A stretch of 64,000 nucleotides of DNA from Macrotis lagotis (taxonomy: Eukaryota > Chordata > Mammalia > Peramelemorphia > Peramelidae): contig NC_133658.1 in NCBI RefSeq assembly GCF_037893015.1, forward strand, positions 173,309,579-173,373,578, written 5' to 3'. Under the pieces are notes generated by a model. The model was given only the letters and a program-made list of their open reading frames with translations. It was not told the origin of the DNA and made no database searches. The position numbers were made by a program, and so were the translations under genes. Position 1 is the stretch's first letter; each line of letters begins with the position of its first letter. Below are positions 34,690 to 48,179 of this stretch, piece after piece.

Positions 34690-35410
34690 TTTTTTTAAAT
34701 AAATTTTTAATAAAATGTTTTTACATTGCCAAAATTTTTCACTGTACTCTTCTCCTTATCCACATTTCTTTTTTTTTTTTATAACTAGTACCAAATGATT
34801 TTGATGACTGCTGATTTACAATATAGTTTGGAGTCTTGAATTCTTACTTCATTCCTATCTTTTTTTATATTTCCATTGATATTGTAGATCTTTTGTCTCT
34901 CTAGATGAATTCTTTTAAATTATTTTATCAAGTCATGTAAAATATCTCTTAGGTACTTTGATTAGCTAGTATTAGAATTTTACTAATTGGTAGTTCTGTC
35001 ATTTTTATTATGTTGATACTGCCCAACCATTATTTAAATTAAATTGTTCTTTATTTCTTTGAGGAACACTTTGTAATTGAATATTTTATGTGTTTTGATA
35101 ATTGATCTCAAATTAATTCATTTTGCAATTATTTTGAATGAGATTTCTCTTTCCATAATTGCTTCTTTGATGTTATACAGAAATCCTGTTGATTTTTGTG
35201 AGTTTATTTTATAGCTTGCAACTTTGCTGATGGAATTAATTGTCTCATTTAGTATCTTTGACTCCCATGGATTTTCTAAGTAAACCAACATTTCATCAGC
35301 AAATAGGAGGTAGTTTTTGCCTATCATTGTCAATTTAATTTCTTTCTCTTACTGCTATTGTTAGCATTTCTAAAATGACATTAAGTAGATTGAGTATTTT
35401 ATTTTAATTC
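34690..35410 (-). mobile_element. L1 ORF2 fragment (RT palm/thumb), antisense
   Basis: The minus-strand piece at 35118-35333 reads LLFADEMLVYLENPWESK...YKINSQKSTGFLYN, the RT region around the active-site loop. The usual second Asp of the FADDM motif is Glu here, so the enzyme would be dead. Stops disrupt the flanks. Confidence 0.75.
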
Positions 35411-35418
35411 TGCATTTT

Positions 35419-35765
35419 TTGAGGGCACCTACATGGTGCACTGAATAGAACACTGACCTTGGAGTCAGGAGGACCAGAGTTCAAATCTCACTTCAGGTAC
35501 TGACTGTACCCTTACTAGCTGTGTGACTTTGGGCAAATCACTTCACCCTGATTGCCTTATATCCAGGGCCATCTCTAGTCGACTTGATTCATATCTGGCC
35601 ACTGGATCCAGATGGCTAGGGAGGGAAAAAGTGAGGCTGGGACTTAGCAACCCCTGCCCCACCCCGCTCTACCCCCAGACCCCCCAGAAAATCTGGTTCA
35701 TATGTTTATTATTATGTTTTCACCTATCTGAGTCTTTGAGAAGGAAGGACAAACATCATCATTTA
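35419..35765 (+). mobile_element. MAR1-like SINE
   Basis: The tRNA head (tggtgcactgaatagaacac) is followed by the MAR1 3' body (catatctggccactggatcc) and the end gaaggacaaacatcatcatt. About 90 bp of extra sequence separates body and end. Confidence 0.7.
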
Positions 35766-37674
35766 TGGGAGTCTACTCTATTATATCTTATTTTCCATAT
35801 GATGCTTGCTTTTGGTTTTTTATACTTTTTATGATATCTAAAAATGTTCCTCCATGCCTTTTCTTTGTAGGGTTACCTTTTCTTAAAAAAATTCTTATGA
35901 TAAATCTATAGAGTATATTTACTTTCTGAAATCAGAGAATTGGATATTTTAACTCCCTTTGAACTTCATTTTTACACCATCAGTATGTGGATTTGACTCT
36001 AGATCTTGCTGCTTTCAAGGCCAGCTTTCTGCTATACCAATATTACCTCTCATTTTGTCACACAGACAATTCTATGATAGAAATGGAGAATATCATAATT
36101 TTGTTACAGACTAGAGAATCTTAAGTATTCTGGAAATTATAAGATAAGGCTATCATAGATAACACTCTAAATTTGGAGTAGGAAGACCTCTAATTCATGT
36201 TCTGATAGTTGCTAGCCTGGTAACCAAGGGGAAATGTTTGCTTGGTTCCTAAGGCCATAGATTTAGAGTTTAAAAGGTCCTTAGGCCTTTTAGACCTTAG
36301 ATCAATCCACTCATTTTATAGATGAAGAAAGTGAGAGGGAAAGAGGTTAAGTGACTTCTCCAGGTCACAAAGGCAGTAAGTAGACCTTCAAACTCTAAAG
36401 ACTAGTGCTCTTTGGGTGTGACTGTTTGATCCCCTAAGGTTCTTTTGAACTCTTAACTCCTGTGTTTCTAAATAATAGCTGTTAGAATACCTGCTAGCAG
36501 AGTTCCCTGGAAATGACTGTAAGCAAATTTCAGGGAATTGGATTTGAGAGTGAAATTACCCGCAGTGATTTACAAGGTGCAGATGGGAGTGTGAAAAGGT
36601 TGACCAATATCCCCAGTGATAAATAGGGCACAATGTTCTTGGTGGATTGAAGTAACCAGTAAATGAGTCTTGTTATTCTTCACCAAAGTTGAATGTGGTG
36701 AAGGGTTTCTTCTTGGGACAATATTTCTGATTTTATGATAGCTGTCAGCTGGAAAAAAGTCATTTTATTTAAGGATGCTCATAGTAACTGAGCAGTTGGA
36801 TCAGCTGGAGTCTTCAAAGTGATATGTTTGTAGTGTGAGAAGTAGGTGATGATAGAAGGATGTAACATCATTAACAAAATGATAAAATAGTATTTGGTTT
36901 CTTGAGAGAAACTGAAGTTAATCTGTGGTAAAGTCAGAGTAATCTTTCTCTTCCATTATTTTTTTTTTGTCTTCCATTATTACATGGTTCCTCTGAGTTC
37001 CCAGGTATTGAACTTACTGACAGGATAGAGTTGTAATTACTTTTTTAGATTCAGAGGTCATATGAAAACTTGTGGCTTTAGGCAGCCTGCCATTGACCAA
37101 CACTAGTGCTAAATCTTGTGCAGTTTTTTCAGTTCTCAGGAACAGAGGTGTCACTTGTCTCTTCCATACTTACAACCGCTGGATTCTCATTTACTTGAGA
37201 AGGAAAGGAAGAGGAATAGAGGTTCTGAGTTGTTTAAGTAGCCTTTACTGCTTCTCTTTTGGAGAATGAGAAATGAAATTGGGGAGGTTGGGTCTAAGAA
37301 TCTTTTCAAAAGGCAAACCTGTATTGCTGTAGGAACCACCAAAGGCCTTTTAATAGGAGACTGATGTAATCATTATGTTATAGCATTATTGAAGTTAGTG
37401 AGGGCTAGAAAGAAAATATTTTGAAGATGTTATCTTAGCACCCACCTAATTGTCTTGTTTTTGCCTAGGGCAGACCTGATTAAATTACCTGAAGTAGTCG
37501 ATTGCAACTCCTCCTTCTCTCCCTCCCAAAGAAATCCTGCCAAAAATAAAAATCTAAAAAATTACTTTAACTGTCCTCTCATGATAAATATTTGTATTTG
37601 CATTTCCTATCTCAGTAAATATTGATTGGACTATTTTTACAACTTTATTTTCCAATGGTTTTAAAAATATTAGG

Positions 37675-37675
<1 letters not shown>
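35766..37675. other. Intronic sequence with a MIR relic
   Basis: 36240-36400 is an antisense MIR-like fragment (atagatgaagaaagtgagag). The remainder is unassigned. Confidence 0.45.
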
Positions 37676-37676
<1 letters not shown>

Positions 37677-37754
<78 letters not shown>

Positions 37755-37940
37755 GTTTGCATGTTTCTCCTCATCCCAGTTTTCAGAAATATCTGTCATT
37801 AGTCCTTCATAAATAACATCTTTTCTATAACATCCTCCTTGATCTTTCTTTTATGTATAATTATTGACTATCTTTTCCCCCCTAGCTTTATTGCTGATTG
37901 TTCCTATAATTTAGTTTCAAATCCCAGGCAATATGCAAAT

Positions 37941-37977
<37 letters not shown>
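37677..37977 (+). repeat. GT/TA compound microsatellite and second TA run
   Basis: (GT)20 passes directly into (TA)18 (37677-37754). A further TA run lies at 37946-37977. Confidence 0.95.
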
Positions 37978-37981
<4 letters not shown>

Positions 37982-39355
37982 TATATTTACATAAACATGA
38001 AATATAAAATAATGCATTTGTGCTTTGTTCTCATACCTTATAATATTCTTGAAAAGACAAGCTTTATAGGCAATTAGAAGATAAAATAGTATGCATTTAA
38101 ATGATTAATTGTATGGTGCAGGGAAATTTCAAATTGTTGGGTGGAGTTGAGAAATTTCATGGAAGAAGTAAGGCATGAAGTATGCTTTGAAGGATAAGTT
38201 GGATTCTATATTCATGGAAATTTTTTTGATAGTTACCTGGAGTCATGAAGATCTGAGTTCAAATCCACTTAGTCATTTACTAGCTCTGTGATCTGGGCAA
38301 ATCACATAAACCTTTTCTGCCTTGTTTCTTAACAATTTTCTCTCATTGGATTTTGTTTTCTCATTTGTAAAAAGAAGGGGCTGTTTTAGGTTTCTAAAAA
38401 TCTTTTCCAGGATTCCCTCTGTACTCTGCCCTTCCTTTTACCCCTATCCCTCACCCTTCACCCATATATGTGATACCAGAGTTCTGCAGAATGAGAGTAT
38501 GTGGATGGGTTGTGATTTGCACCGCGGGAGAGAAATCTTCCATTAATAGTTTACAGATCCATAAAAGTATTAAAGTGTTTGTTATTCTGTACCCGACAAA
38601 CTGGAGGTACTGCTTGTGGTCACTGACCAAGAGCTGACTTTAGAGTCACAAAGTTCCAGGGCAAATCATAAAACCATAGAACTGGTTGGTTCTGTAATAA
38701 ATTTATGTTATTAACTCTCAATTGGACTACTATTCCTCCCTAAATGATTCCCTGTTCCACACACCACAGCTATTCCAGAATTTTTCTTATTTCTTCAAGC
38801 CCCCCAGGGATGCTCCTCCTCCTTCCTTTCACTTTCTTCTGGACTGGCCTCGGCAAGTAGAGCTACCTCATCATCCAGTCTCTGATGATTGGATTTCTTA
38901 ATAACATCTCTTCCTGTCTTCTTCAGCAGACTGGCCCTCCCCTGCATTATCACCCCCTCCTTCAGTATTTATCTTATCAGCAGTTCTACCTACACTTGAT
39001 TCTACTCTGCTCCCTTGGTATCCCCGTGGGTCATGCTTGTGTTTTGAATCTCTGGATGTTGCCACCATGACTTTGTGTTCTTCATTCCCTGGAATTTATC
39101 GTCTCATCTCGGGATATTCTTTAACTTGCTCGCACCCTTCTCCAGGTGACATGTTCTTTTTGGGGACCTCCAAATTGGGGATGGACTATGGTTGACTGTG
39201 CTTCATTCTCCTGGCTGTGAATTTTGCAATCATCGCAACTCCTTTCTCTGCCCCCCCCCCCCCCGACTCCTTCATAGCTTCATTTATGTCTAAGCTTGTT
39301 GAGAGCAGGGACTTTTGCTTATGTTTGTCTTTATCCTCAGCACTTAACACAATGT
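37978..39355. other. Intronic sequence with old LINE and SINE relics
   Basis: 38225-38400 is MIR-like, plus strand. 38700-39250 is C/T-rich and probably L2/CR1 derived. A 14-base C run lies at 39251-39264. CR1/L3 3' text lies at 39290-39355. Confidence 0.45.
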
Positions 39356-40380
39356 TTGGCCCATTTTAGCCCTTAAAGCTTGTTTCCTGCTTTCTGTTTG
39401 CCTTTTCATCTAAATTCCTTGAAAAAAAGCTATATAATCAATGCTTCCATTTCCTCTCTTCTTGCTGTCTCTGCAAGTTGACTTCAGAACTCATTCCACT
39501 AAAACTGCTCTTTCTAAAGTTACCAATGATCATGTAATTGCAACATCTAGAAGTCTTTGCTATTTACATCCTTCTTGACCCTTCTAGGTCCTCTCTAGGT
39601 TTTCATGTCTTTGCTTTTTCTTGATTTTCTTCCTTCCTTTGTGATCATTCCTTCTCAGTGTCATTTACTGGGTCTTTACCATATCATGCTCATCAACTGT
39701 GGCTGTCTCTTCATACTTTTTCTCTTGATCTTCTTTTCTTCTCTCTTTTTGCAAGGTAATGGGGGTTAAGTGACTTGCCCAAGATCACACAGCTAGGTAA
39801 TTATTAAATGTCTGAGACTGTATTGAACTCAGGTCCTCCTGACTCCATCTAGATGCCCCTTTCTTTTCTCTTTATCACTATCAGTTGGTGGTCTCTTTAG
39901 GTCCTATGGGTTTATTATCTCCATGCAGATGATTACAGATCCATCATCAGCCTTATTCTCTCTATTGAACTTTAGTCCTCTATCACAAAATCTCTATTGA
40001 ATGGACCATAGCCATCTCAAGCTAAACATGTCCAAAGGCTCATTATCTTTCCCCTCTTCTGAGCTTATTGATTATTGTCCATCCTACCTCCGAACTTCTA
40101 GTCACTCAGGTTTGCCCTCCCTCTCTCTCTTCTTCTTGACTTTTCCTTCCTTTGAGACTTGGCTCCAGCATTCCTCTGAGGAGGCCTTTCATGCCCTCTA
40201 GCTGCTGGTGCCAGTGGCTTTTCTAAGGTTACTTCCCTTCTCTGTCTTGTATGTTCAGATTTACATGTTGTTTACCCTATTAAATGAAAGCACCTTTGAG
40301 GATGGGGACTGTTTTTAGTTTTTTTTCTGCACATCTCTGGTGCTATATTTATAGCAAGGATTTAATAAATGTTTGAGATA
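39356..40380 (+). mobile_element. CR1/L3-type LINE, decayed, with SINE inside
   Basis: Text such as 'aagttaccaatgatcatgta', 'tctccatgcagatgattaca' and 'aagctaaacatgtccaaagg' corresponds to the CR1/L3 RT region in plus orientation, followed by a 3' end (tttgaggatggggactgttt) at 40295-40380. No open frame remains. A SINE interrupts it at 39746-39859. Confidence 0.65.
39746..39859 (-). mobile_element. tRNA-derived marsupial SINE, truncated
   Basis: Minus copy missing part of the head region, flanked by similar TTCTTTTC-rich sequence on each side. Confidence 0.85.
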
Positions 40381-40389
40381 AACACATGC

Positions 40390-43300
40390 CATACTCTTAG
40401 TTCCTACATTACTCACTAATAGGAGTGGTCTTTAATTGGACTTGAAGCATACAGCTTCTACTGAACCTCAGTCATTATTCCTAAATGGGGTGAGTTAGGT
40501 CCACATTGTTTGAAAGACCACAGATGGTCAAGACCCTTTGAGGGGAACAAGAATAAATCATATCTTCTGTCTGAATTCCTCTGAGGCTTCCTCTGAGCAC
40601 CCTTATGTTGAAAGAGGAAGGCAGATGTCTTGTGAGGGTCATGCTTGGCTTGAATCAGTATCCCAAGTGCCTCCTCTCCCATCAAACTGGAATAAAGCTT
40701 CTATGTTAGCCCACTGTATGGAGCAGGGCGGGTGTCAGACAGGAACATTAACCCTACTGCCTTTCCTTGAGTGACCTGGCTGAATGTGGCCTTGATGTGG
40801 TGGAAGTGCCAGGATGGTTACCTTTGAAACGCTCTGCTCCCCTTTTAGTTTCAGTGTCAGTTGTCCTGCCTCCTCTGTGGTGCTGACCAGCTGGATCAGC
40901 CCAGGGGATGGCCTTCAGAACTGTGGGCATGAAACTGGGCAGGAAAACAGACTCTGGTTGCCCAGATCTTGTGCTGCCCTTTGTGGCCTCTGGGGCTTTG
41001 CTCACATGGCTGTGTGTGTGTGTGTGTGTGATACACTCCCTTGTCTCTGCCTATTCAAAGCCTGCTTGGTTTTTAACTTCGGATCTGGTTCCAGCTTTTA
41101 GAAGCTTTCCCAGAATTGAACTCGAGTTAATCTTTCCTTTTAGGCTCTCTCAACTTGTGACTTCTTGATCATATTATGTTTTATATTAACTACATGAGAA
41201 GAAACTCTTATTTGTAGAGTAACTCTTGCGGAATATAATCTCAGACAGGTTTACCAGACTAAAAAAGCTATGATTATGGATGAACCTTCATCTAGCCTTG
41301 CGCGGGTCAGATAAGCTCAATACCAGATTAGCTTTAGAGTGGTGACATTTAAAAAAAGGTCTCCAGCTAGGGGGTATTAACAACTAGAGAAGATAAAGAG
41401 AGGATTGTGTAGGATTTGGCATCCGAGGTTAGTCTTGAAGAAAGCCAAATGTGCTAACCAGTCAAGGAGCATTTGTAAAGACTTACAATCATGATGGACA
41501 TTATAGACAGGTATGCTGTGTGCTGGCGCCACAGAGAAAAAAACAAAAACTGTTTCCACCCTCAGGAAGTTTTCAGTCTCATACAATGGAGAAAAAAAAA
41601 ATTTCTCATCCAAGAAATATCCATACACAGTAGTTTGAAGGGGAAGGTGCTCTTAGCTGGTAGGACTGAGAGCCTTCCTTTAGAAGAGGAGATTTGAACT
41701 GAGCTCTGGGATTCTGGGGCTGGGGGGTGAAGGAGGACTTCTCAAAGCGTGGAGGGCGGCCAGTGCTAAGGCATGGAAATTGGAGTGGCAAAAAGGCCAA
41801 TAAGGCTGGATCATAGAGTGTTTATGGCAAGAACAGGGCAGATGTGAGAGCTGCAATAAGGATCAAGGAGACTCAGCGGTTCATTGGATATAGCCAGAAG
41901 TGCAGTGGAAAGTAAATGTTTAATAACTGGGCTCTCAGACAAAATAAATGTATACATATACTTTTTAGTTTAATCTTTATTATTAACACTTTCTAATTTC
42001 TTAAGCCCCAATAAATCAAATTTTGATTTGTAGCCCCCATTTCTGATGTATAACAAATCAGTGAGAGCCAACTTCAGCACACATAGATTTAGCAGTTTAG
42101 GGAGAATAAGGATTTGAGTATTATCCCAAGATTGTGAACCTGATAGAAGTAAAAGAATACTGTTATCCATGAACAAAATAGCAAGTTAGGAAGAGGGGTG
42201 GTTTTTAGAGAAAGAAAGGTTCTATTTTTTGTGTCTGGTGAATTTGAGTTGCCTATGGGACAATTAGCTAGAATTTCCATTGGACAGACATTGGTGAGAC
42301 TGGATTTCTGGAGAGATAGGATTGGATTTGGGAGTCATAAGTATAGAGATGGGAAATAAGATTGTGAAATCATTGAGAACAGAATATGATTTAGGACAGA
42401 GCCTTTAGGAGATACTCATGTTTAGTGGGAGGACATGGATCCAGCAAAAGAAACTGAGGGAGAAAGAAAAGGTGAGAGAGAGAAATTTTATCCAGGAGAA
42501 AGTGGTTAATAGAGATTCATGAGGACTGAGAAAAGGTCTTTATATTTTGTTGTTAAAAAAGTCACCGATAACCTTGGAGAGAAGATAGTTTCCGTTGAGT
42601 GATAAGTTCACTCAGCCTGCTTGCAAGGCATTGAGAAATGAGGATGAGGAGAGGAAGTAGAAGTAATGAGTGGAGACTTTTTCTAGAAGTTTGATTGTGA
42701 AGTGGAGGAAGGATATAGGGTATTAGTTAAATGAATGGAGGGTCAAGGAATGATTTTCTTTGATGAGGAAGATCTAGGGAAGGAGCCAGGAGGCAGGGAG
42801 AGATTAAAGAAAAGGGGATGAAAAGTGGAGGAGAATGGGGGGATAAGAGAAGAGAAAAGAAGGGGGTTGAGATCAAGGGCACAAATAGAGGGGTTGGCTT
42901 TAGAAAGAAGGGACACTTTTTTATTGGAGACTGGAGCAAAGGAAAAAAAATTCAGAAGATTTTGAGGATTAGAGTAGGGAAAAGAAGTAGGATTCTGATG
43001 AATCCTCTTTAAAGTCCTTTCCTAGAATGGATGAGGGAGGGGATAGTGGAGGAGGATTTGAGGAGAGAGGTGGATATTTGGATGTTAATGATTAAATACT
43101 AATAAAATACAGAAGTAAAAGAGTCACAGCTGAGAGGTAAGGTACTGAGTTAAACAGAGGGAGAAGAATTCCTGTCATCATGTTAACACAGATAAAGTAT
43201 TATAACCAGTTGAGGTGAATTCTTTTGTCTTAAAATAACTTCCTATCTTTATGAAATTAAATAAAAATTGAAGTTGCATCCAAGGGATATAGTTTCACCA

Positions 43301-44105
43301 ACCTAGGAGGAGAATGAAGCTTAGTTAGAAATATAAGCTATTGACTAGGTTTGCCAGTCCTGTCTCTTCAGTTTGCTTATATTCTTTTGCATGCTAAATC
43401 ACTATTAGCAAAACTTCTTTCAAATTGTTCTTTTAAGGCTTCCTCATGGAGGGTAAGTGACCCTGAGTTCTTGAATGATGGGCAGGTCTAACACAAGTTA
43501 GTGATGATCTGTGTGTCTTTTGACTAAGGACTAACCTAGTTAAGTTTGGTGAGATTCATCAGTGGGTTGACTCAAGGGTAAAGATAGTTTCTGCTAAAAG
43601 TAGCACCAAAGATTATTTATTTACTAAGTGAGATAGATGCTTGAAGAATTGGGATAAGTCATTATCATCTTGATACTTAATTTCAACTATATTACAGTTT
43701 TCAGAACAATTTATATCTATTGAATCTTTTGATCCTATGAATAACTCAGTGAAATAGAGGGAGATAGAAAGGCATTCCTACTGGAGGAATTGATACAGCT
43801 CAGACTTTGGGAAATTTTTTGCTTTTGAGCTATAGGCTCTCTAGACAGAGATGGGGTTAACATGATTGTTAGTGTGAGATAGAGCATGAATGTTGGTGTG
43901 TAAAGGTTGGGAGAGATTTCACTTTATAAGATAGGGTTGAAGCCACATTGGGGAAGACCTTGACCGTCTGTTGAAAAGCCTGGGATATTCAGTACCTAGT
44001 GGGGAACCTTTGAACAATTTTGAATAGGGGAGTGATATAAAAAGAGCTGCCAATAGGAAAATGGTATTAGGAGGAGGAGAAAAATCACCATCAAATACAG
44101 TTGAC
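40390..44105. other. Large unassigned intronic interval
   Basis: No exon was recognised. 41010-41030 is a short GT run. 41910-42005 is copy B of the unnamed repeat at 6463. 42280-43090 is purine-rich and may be an old decayed element. Short frames here are unconvincing. Confidence 0.4.
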
Positions 44106-44109
44106 ATTT

Positions 44110-44490
44110 TTTAACAAATAAATGTTAGAAGAATTTATTACATGTCTACTGTAAGCCAGCAGTGTGCTAAGTTGTAAGGGATACAAAAAAGCAAAAAAAA
44201 AACCAATGCCAGTTTTCAGGGAGCTCAGTCTGAGACAACATGCAGATACCTATGTACCAACAAGATATATGCATGATGAACTGGAAATAATTTTAGAAGT
44301 AAAGTACTAAGATTATGGAGGATGGAGAAAGGTTTCTTACAGAGGTGGGGCTTCAACTGAAATGTGAAGGAAGCCAGGAGATAAATAAAGAAGGAAAGAG
44401 TCACAGGAATAGGAGAAAGCCAATGAGAATACTTGGATTAGGATATGAATATCTTGCACGAGGAATAGCTAGGAGGTCATGATCAATGGA
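44110..44490 (+). mobile_element. L2-type LINE 3' region
   Basis: 'tttattacatgtctactgta', 'cagtgtgctaagttgtaagg', 'gagctcagtctgagacaaca' and 'gaggtggggcttcaactgaa' follow L2 order. Confidence 0.6.
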
Positions 44491-44586
44491 GTGTTTCCTT
44501 GGAAATAAGACCTAGGAAGACAAGAAAGGTTAAGAAGGAATGCCAGGTTCCACAGGGTGTCTGTGTCCTGAGCTTTTTTGTTTTTG

Positions 44587-44742
44587 TTTTTTGTTATTAG
44601 GTTTTTGCAAGGCAGTGGGGTTAAGTGGCTTGCCCAAGGCCATACAGCCAGGTAATTATTAAGTGTCTGAGGCTGGATTTGAACTCGGATACTCCTAACT
44701 CCAGGACTGGTGCTCTATCCAACTGTGCCACCTAGCCACCCT
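44587..44742 (-). mobile_element. tRNA-derived marsupial SINE
   Basis: Minus copy flanked by gcttttttgttttt-type duplications (44572-44586 and from 44743). Confidence 0.85.
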
Positions 44743-44804
44743 GCTTTTTTGTTTTTTTTGATATGGAGAACTATAACACAGAAAATAGCACCAACCAAAT
44801 ACAC

Positions 44805-44840
44805 AAAGGAGGGACTTTACCCATAAAGGAGGGACTTTAC
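44805..44840 (+). repeat. 20-bp tandem duplication
   Basis: aaaggagggactttac occurs at 44805-44820 and again at 44825-44840. Confidence 0.9.
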
Positions 44841-44924
44841 ACACACCTGTTGCAAGAAGGCAATGAGTTACACACCTGTCCATAGCTGATGTTACAGAAT
44901 TGTTTGATTTCTTGGCAAAAATAG

Positions 44925-45080
44925 TGCAGTAGTCTACCATTTCCTTCTCTAGCTCATTTTTTAGATGAGGAAACTGAGACAAACAAGCTTCACATAGCTA
45001 ATAAGTATGTGAAGCAGGATTTGAATTCATGAACACAGGTCTTCCTGATTTGATGTCCAATGTTCTATCTACTCTATCAA
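44925..45080 (-). mobile_element. MIR-type SINE relic
   Basis: 'ttagatgaggaaactgagac' and 'ggatttgaattcatgaacac' mark an antisense MIR. Confidence 0.6.
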
Positions 45081-46060
45081 CCCCGGAGAGATAATTTACA
45101 AATTATTAGTCTACCTGAAAGCCTCAATCAAAAAAAGAACCTGAAAAATATCTTCCAGGAAATTATCATGGAAAACTGCCCTTAATATCCTAGAAGATGA
45201 GAGAATAGCCCTTAAAAAATACACTGATCATCTCCAGGAAGAGATCCTAGAATAAAAACTCCAAGGAATTTTGTAGCCAAATTTCAGAACTCTCAGCTAA
45301 TGAAGAAAATACTGTAAGCAGCCAAAAAGAAGCAATTTAAAAACCAAGGAACCAGTCATGATTGTGCAGGTCTTATCAGCTTATAAAGGATCAGAAGACT
45401 TGGAATATGATATTCTGGAGGGCAGAAGGACCTTGGATTACCAAGAATCAGCTACCCTGCAAAATACATCATGTTGTTTCAGGAGAAAAGACTGACTTTC
45501 AGTGAAATAGAGGAATTTCAAAATTTTTTGATAGAAAAACCAGAACTGGATATAAAATTTGATCTTCAATCACAAGACTCAAGAGATAAGTCAAGAAGTA
45601 AAAAAAAGGGGAAAAAAGTTCTAGTTAGCAACATTTATTTGGATACATTGCTACGTGGGAAGACAATATTTGTAACTCTTGGGAATTTTATTTCTCTTAG
45701 GATATTTAAAGGAGAAGCATACTTAAAACCTATACTTTTAACTCATGAGGGTTGAATGTAGTTGGAGGGAATGTATTTAGAAGGTATGGGTATAAATGGA
45801 TCAGAAGTGATATTGCTTTGATACTTCAGCGAAGGAAGGTGTATTACCATAGGGACAGAGGGAGGGAGTGGATTTAGGAGGGTCTGGATATAAATAGATC
45901 TTGAAGTGATTTGGCTTTTTTTTTTTGATACTTAAGTTACAATTAGAACAATTAGAGGGGGTGGATCATGACCTGATTTTGCTCTACAATCTCTTACATT
46001 CTTTTAGGCTATAAAAGTTAAAAAGATAGATTCATAATCTCATGCTTCCTTCAGTGCCAC
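45081..46060 (+). mobile_element. L1/HAL1-like ORF1 fragment and 3' sequence
   Basis: 45081-45610 reads as a decayed LINE ORF1: N-terminal 'GLPES' type text, then the C-terminal domain (YPAK-like text and MLFQEKRLTFSEIEEFQNFL..KPELDIKFDLQ). It matches the minus-strand ORF1 part of the element at 58860-61593. Stops break the frame. 45615-46060 looks like its 3' end but is less sure. Confidence 0.65.
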
Positions 46061-47231
46061 CAAAGTTGAATAAACGTACTTAAGTAGAGCCAGAATGTCA
46101 TATGCCCCTTAAGGAAACAAACCTAGTTAAACTGACTCTTTAGGTAAACTAAGACAGGTTACACTTTAAACTACAATGGACTGATTGAGAGGGGAGATTT
46201 GCAGGCCTACAGAATAGGTGTTAGAAGAATCCTTCCTAAAACAAGTGTACCTGGTCTTTCTTTTTGACTGCTTATCTGAGGAGTGTTTAAAGCCTTAAGT
46301 AAATTTTCAAAGATTTCAGCTAGCTCTCTGACCTCCTAACTAGGAGAGAACCAGCTCTGATTTCCCCCAATCATAAAAATTAATAAAAGGAACTCAAAGA
46401 TGGAAAATTACTGTTACAGTAGTACTACAAACCTGCTACTTCTTAAAAGTTTATTGAAAATGTATTACATAATACAACACTCTAAATTTTCTTCCTTTTG
46501 AGAAACAAAATTCATGCTGAGAACTTCAAGCTTCTCTCAGTACATTAGGCTTGAATTGCAAGGGTTGCTGGAGTCTCGTTTTTCTTTGTTGAAATCTTTT
46601 TTATTAATGTTGTTTTTATATCACCTACATTTTCCAATCTATACTTCTCAGAAGATCAACTTGTTTTGTGAATCATGAAAATCAGAAGGAAAAACTCATA
46701 CATAAACAAGAACCACATAGAAAAATCCCAGTAGTTAAGCGAAACAAAGAAGGAACATGATTTGTTAGTCCTTCATCCTGAAACAGGTTTCACACCTTGT
46801 GCCTCCCCTCCCCCAACACTTTTACTTTGAATATAAGTATTAATCGCACCTTTCCCTCTGGACTTTTCTGTATTGATAAGCCTCAACCTCTTTAAATAGA
46901 AGACATATCCCATGTGTTCTCATTGGGATCCATTTTTAACCAGTATAATTTTACGTTAATGTTTTGATTATTTTGTAATTTTTGTAATTTTTGTTTCTAT
47001 TGGTGCAGTTATCAACTTTCCTGGTTTTGCTTATTTTACTTAGCTATTTCCTTATATTCATGTACTATAGTTTAAATATCTCCTCAATTAACACTTTTTT
47101 TGTTGAGAATAAAAAGTGCTATTCTCTTTTTTTTGGCAGTATAAATAGACTTAAAAAAATTAATTGAACTATATTGTATTAGACAAAATTTAAGAAAGAG
47201 CAATTTAATAGGTGAGTGCTGATGCACTTTT
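46061..47231. other. Unassigned, with LINE-like antisense text
   Basis: 46575-47090 has the look of an antisense LINE 3' end ('aaatcttttttattaatgtt') but I cannot name it. The rest is unassigned. Confidence 0.35.
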
Positions 47232-47243
47232 AAAAGCCAATCA

Positions 47244-47400
47244 GGGGCGTCTAGGTGGTACAGTGGATAGAGCACCAGCCCTGGAGTCAGGAGTACCTGG
47301 GTTCAAATCCAGCCTCAGGCACTCAGTAATTACCTAGCTGTGTGGCATTGGGCAAGCCACTTAACCCCATTGCCTTGCAAAAAACCCCCCCAAAACAAAA
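47244..47400 (+). mobile_element. tRNA-derived marsupial SINE
   Basis: Well-preserved plus copy. TSD aaaagccaatca at 47232-47243 and 47401-47412. Confidence 0.95.
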
Positions 47401-47958
47401 AAAAGCCAATCAGGATTGCATATTTGATACTGGGGGGGGTAATATTGCTGTTGGAATTGATTGAATGGGGGAGAAGGAGCATGTCATGGTCAGACCTATG
47501 CTCTAGAAAAATTACTTAGCAGCCAAGTGGAGGTGGATACCTATGATAGGGATAGTTACTAAATTTCTCTGGTGCATAACCCACTGTTAGGCATAACAAT
47601 TTTAAGAAATCATCACTATTGTAATAATATTTATACATTGAGCACACACTAGTACCTAACCATATGATGTTAAGTAGAGTTGTAATCACCTGGGTATAAA
47701 TCACTTGTATTATATTTAAGTCTGAGCTGTTGACTTTTGCCTTTTTTTTTTTTTTGACTTTTGTTTTGCCACTGGACTTTGATGACTGGAGGAGAGAGTG
47801 CTGGCTTTGTGAGAGTTTTGTAAGCAACTCCTCCTTACTTAGATCCAGGTTATAAGCAAGCCAAGACATTGCCCTCATTATGTTATTAGTCTCTTCTTGA
47901 ACAAAGAATGAACAATATTTTTTTAAAGCTACTTAAATTCAAACAAGCAAACATGTTA

Positions 47959-48084
47959 CTTTTTTTTTTTTGGCAAGTCAATGGGCTTAAGTCACTCAAC
48001 TAGATAATTTTTAAGTGTCTGAGGCAAATTTGAACTCAGGTCCTCCTGACTTCAGGACTATCTATTGTGCTGTCTAGATGCCCC
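47959..48084 (-). mobile_element. tRNA-derived marsupial SINE, decayed
   Basis: Minus copy with deletions. ttcaaacaa occurs at 47938-47946 and 48085-48093, a likely TSD remnant. Confidence 0.75.
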
Positions 48085-48179
48085 TTCAAACAAAAATGCA
48101 ATATAGATCTAGGTATGAGGAGGTTAAAGAGGAGAAAAACTTGTTATGATCATAGATTTAGAACTGAGACTGTAGAGGC

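Noticed and set aside
37554..37816. Frames with YIYIYI or CVCVCV runs
   Set aside because: Translation of the GT/TA microsatellite. The same applies at 19925-20125 and 52110-52343.
45471..45755. 94-codon frame as a small gene
   Set aside because: It is the C-terminal part of a decayed LINE ORF1.
47516..47878. 120-codon minus-strand frame
   Set aside because: AT-rich and Lys-run containing, with no domain or splice context; a chance frame.
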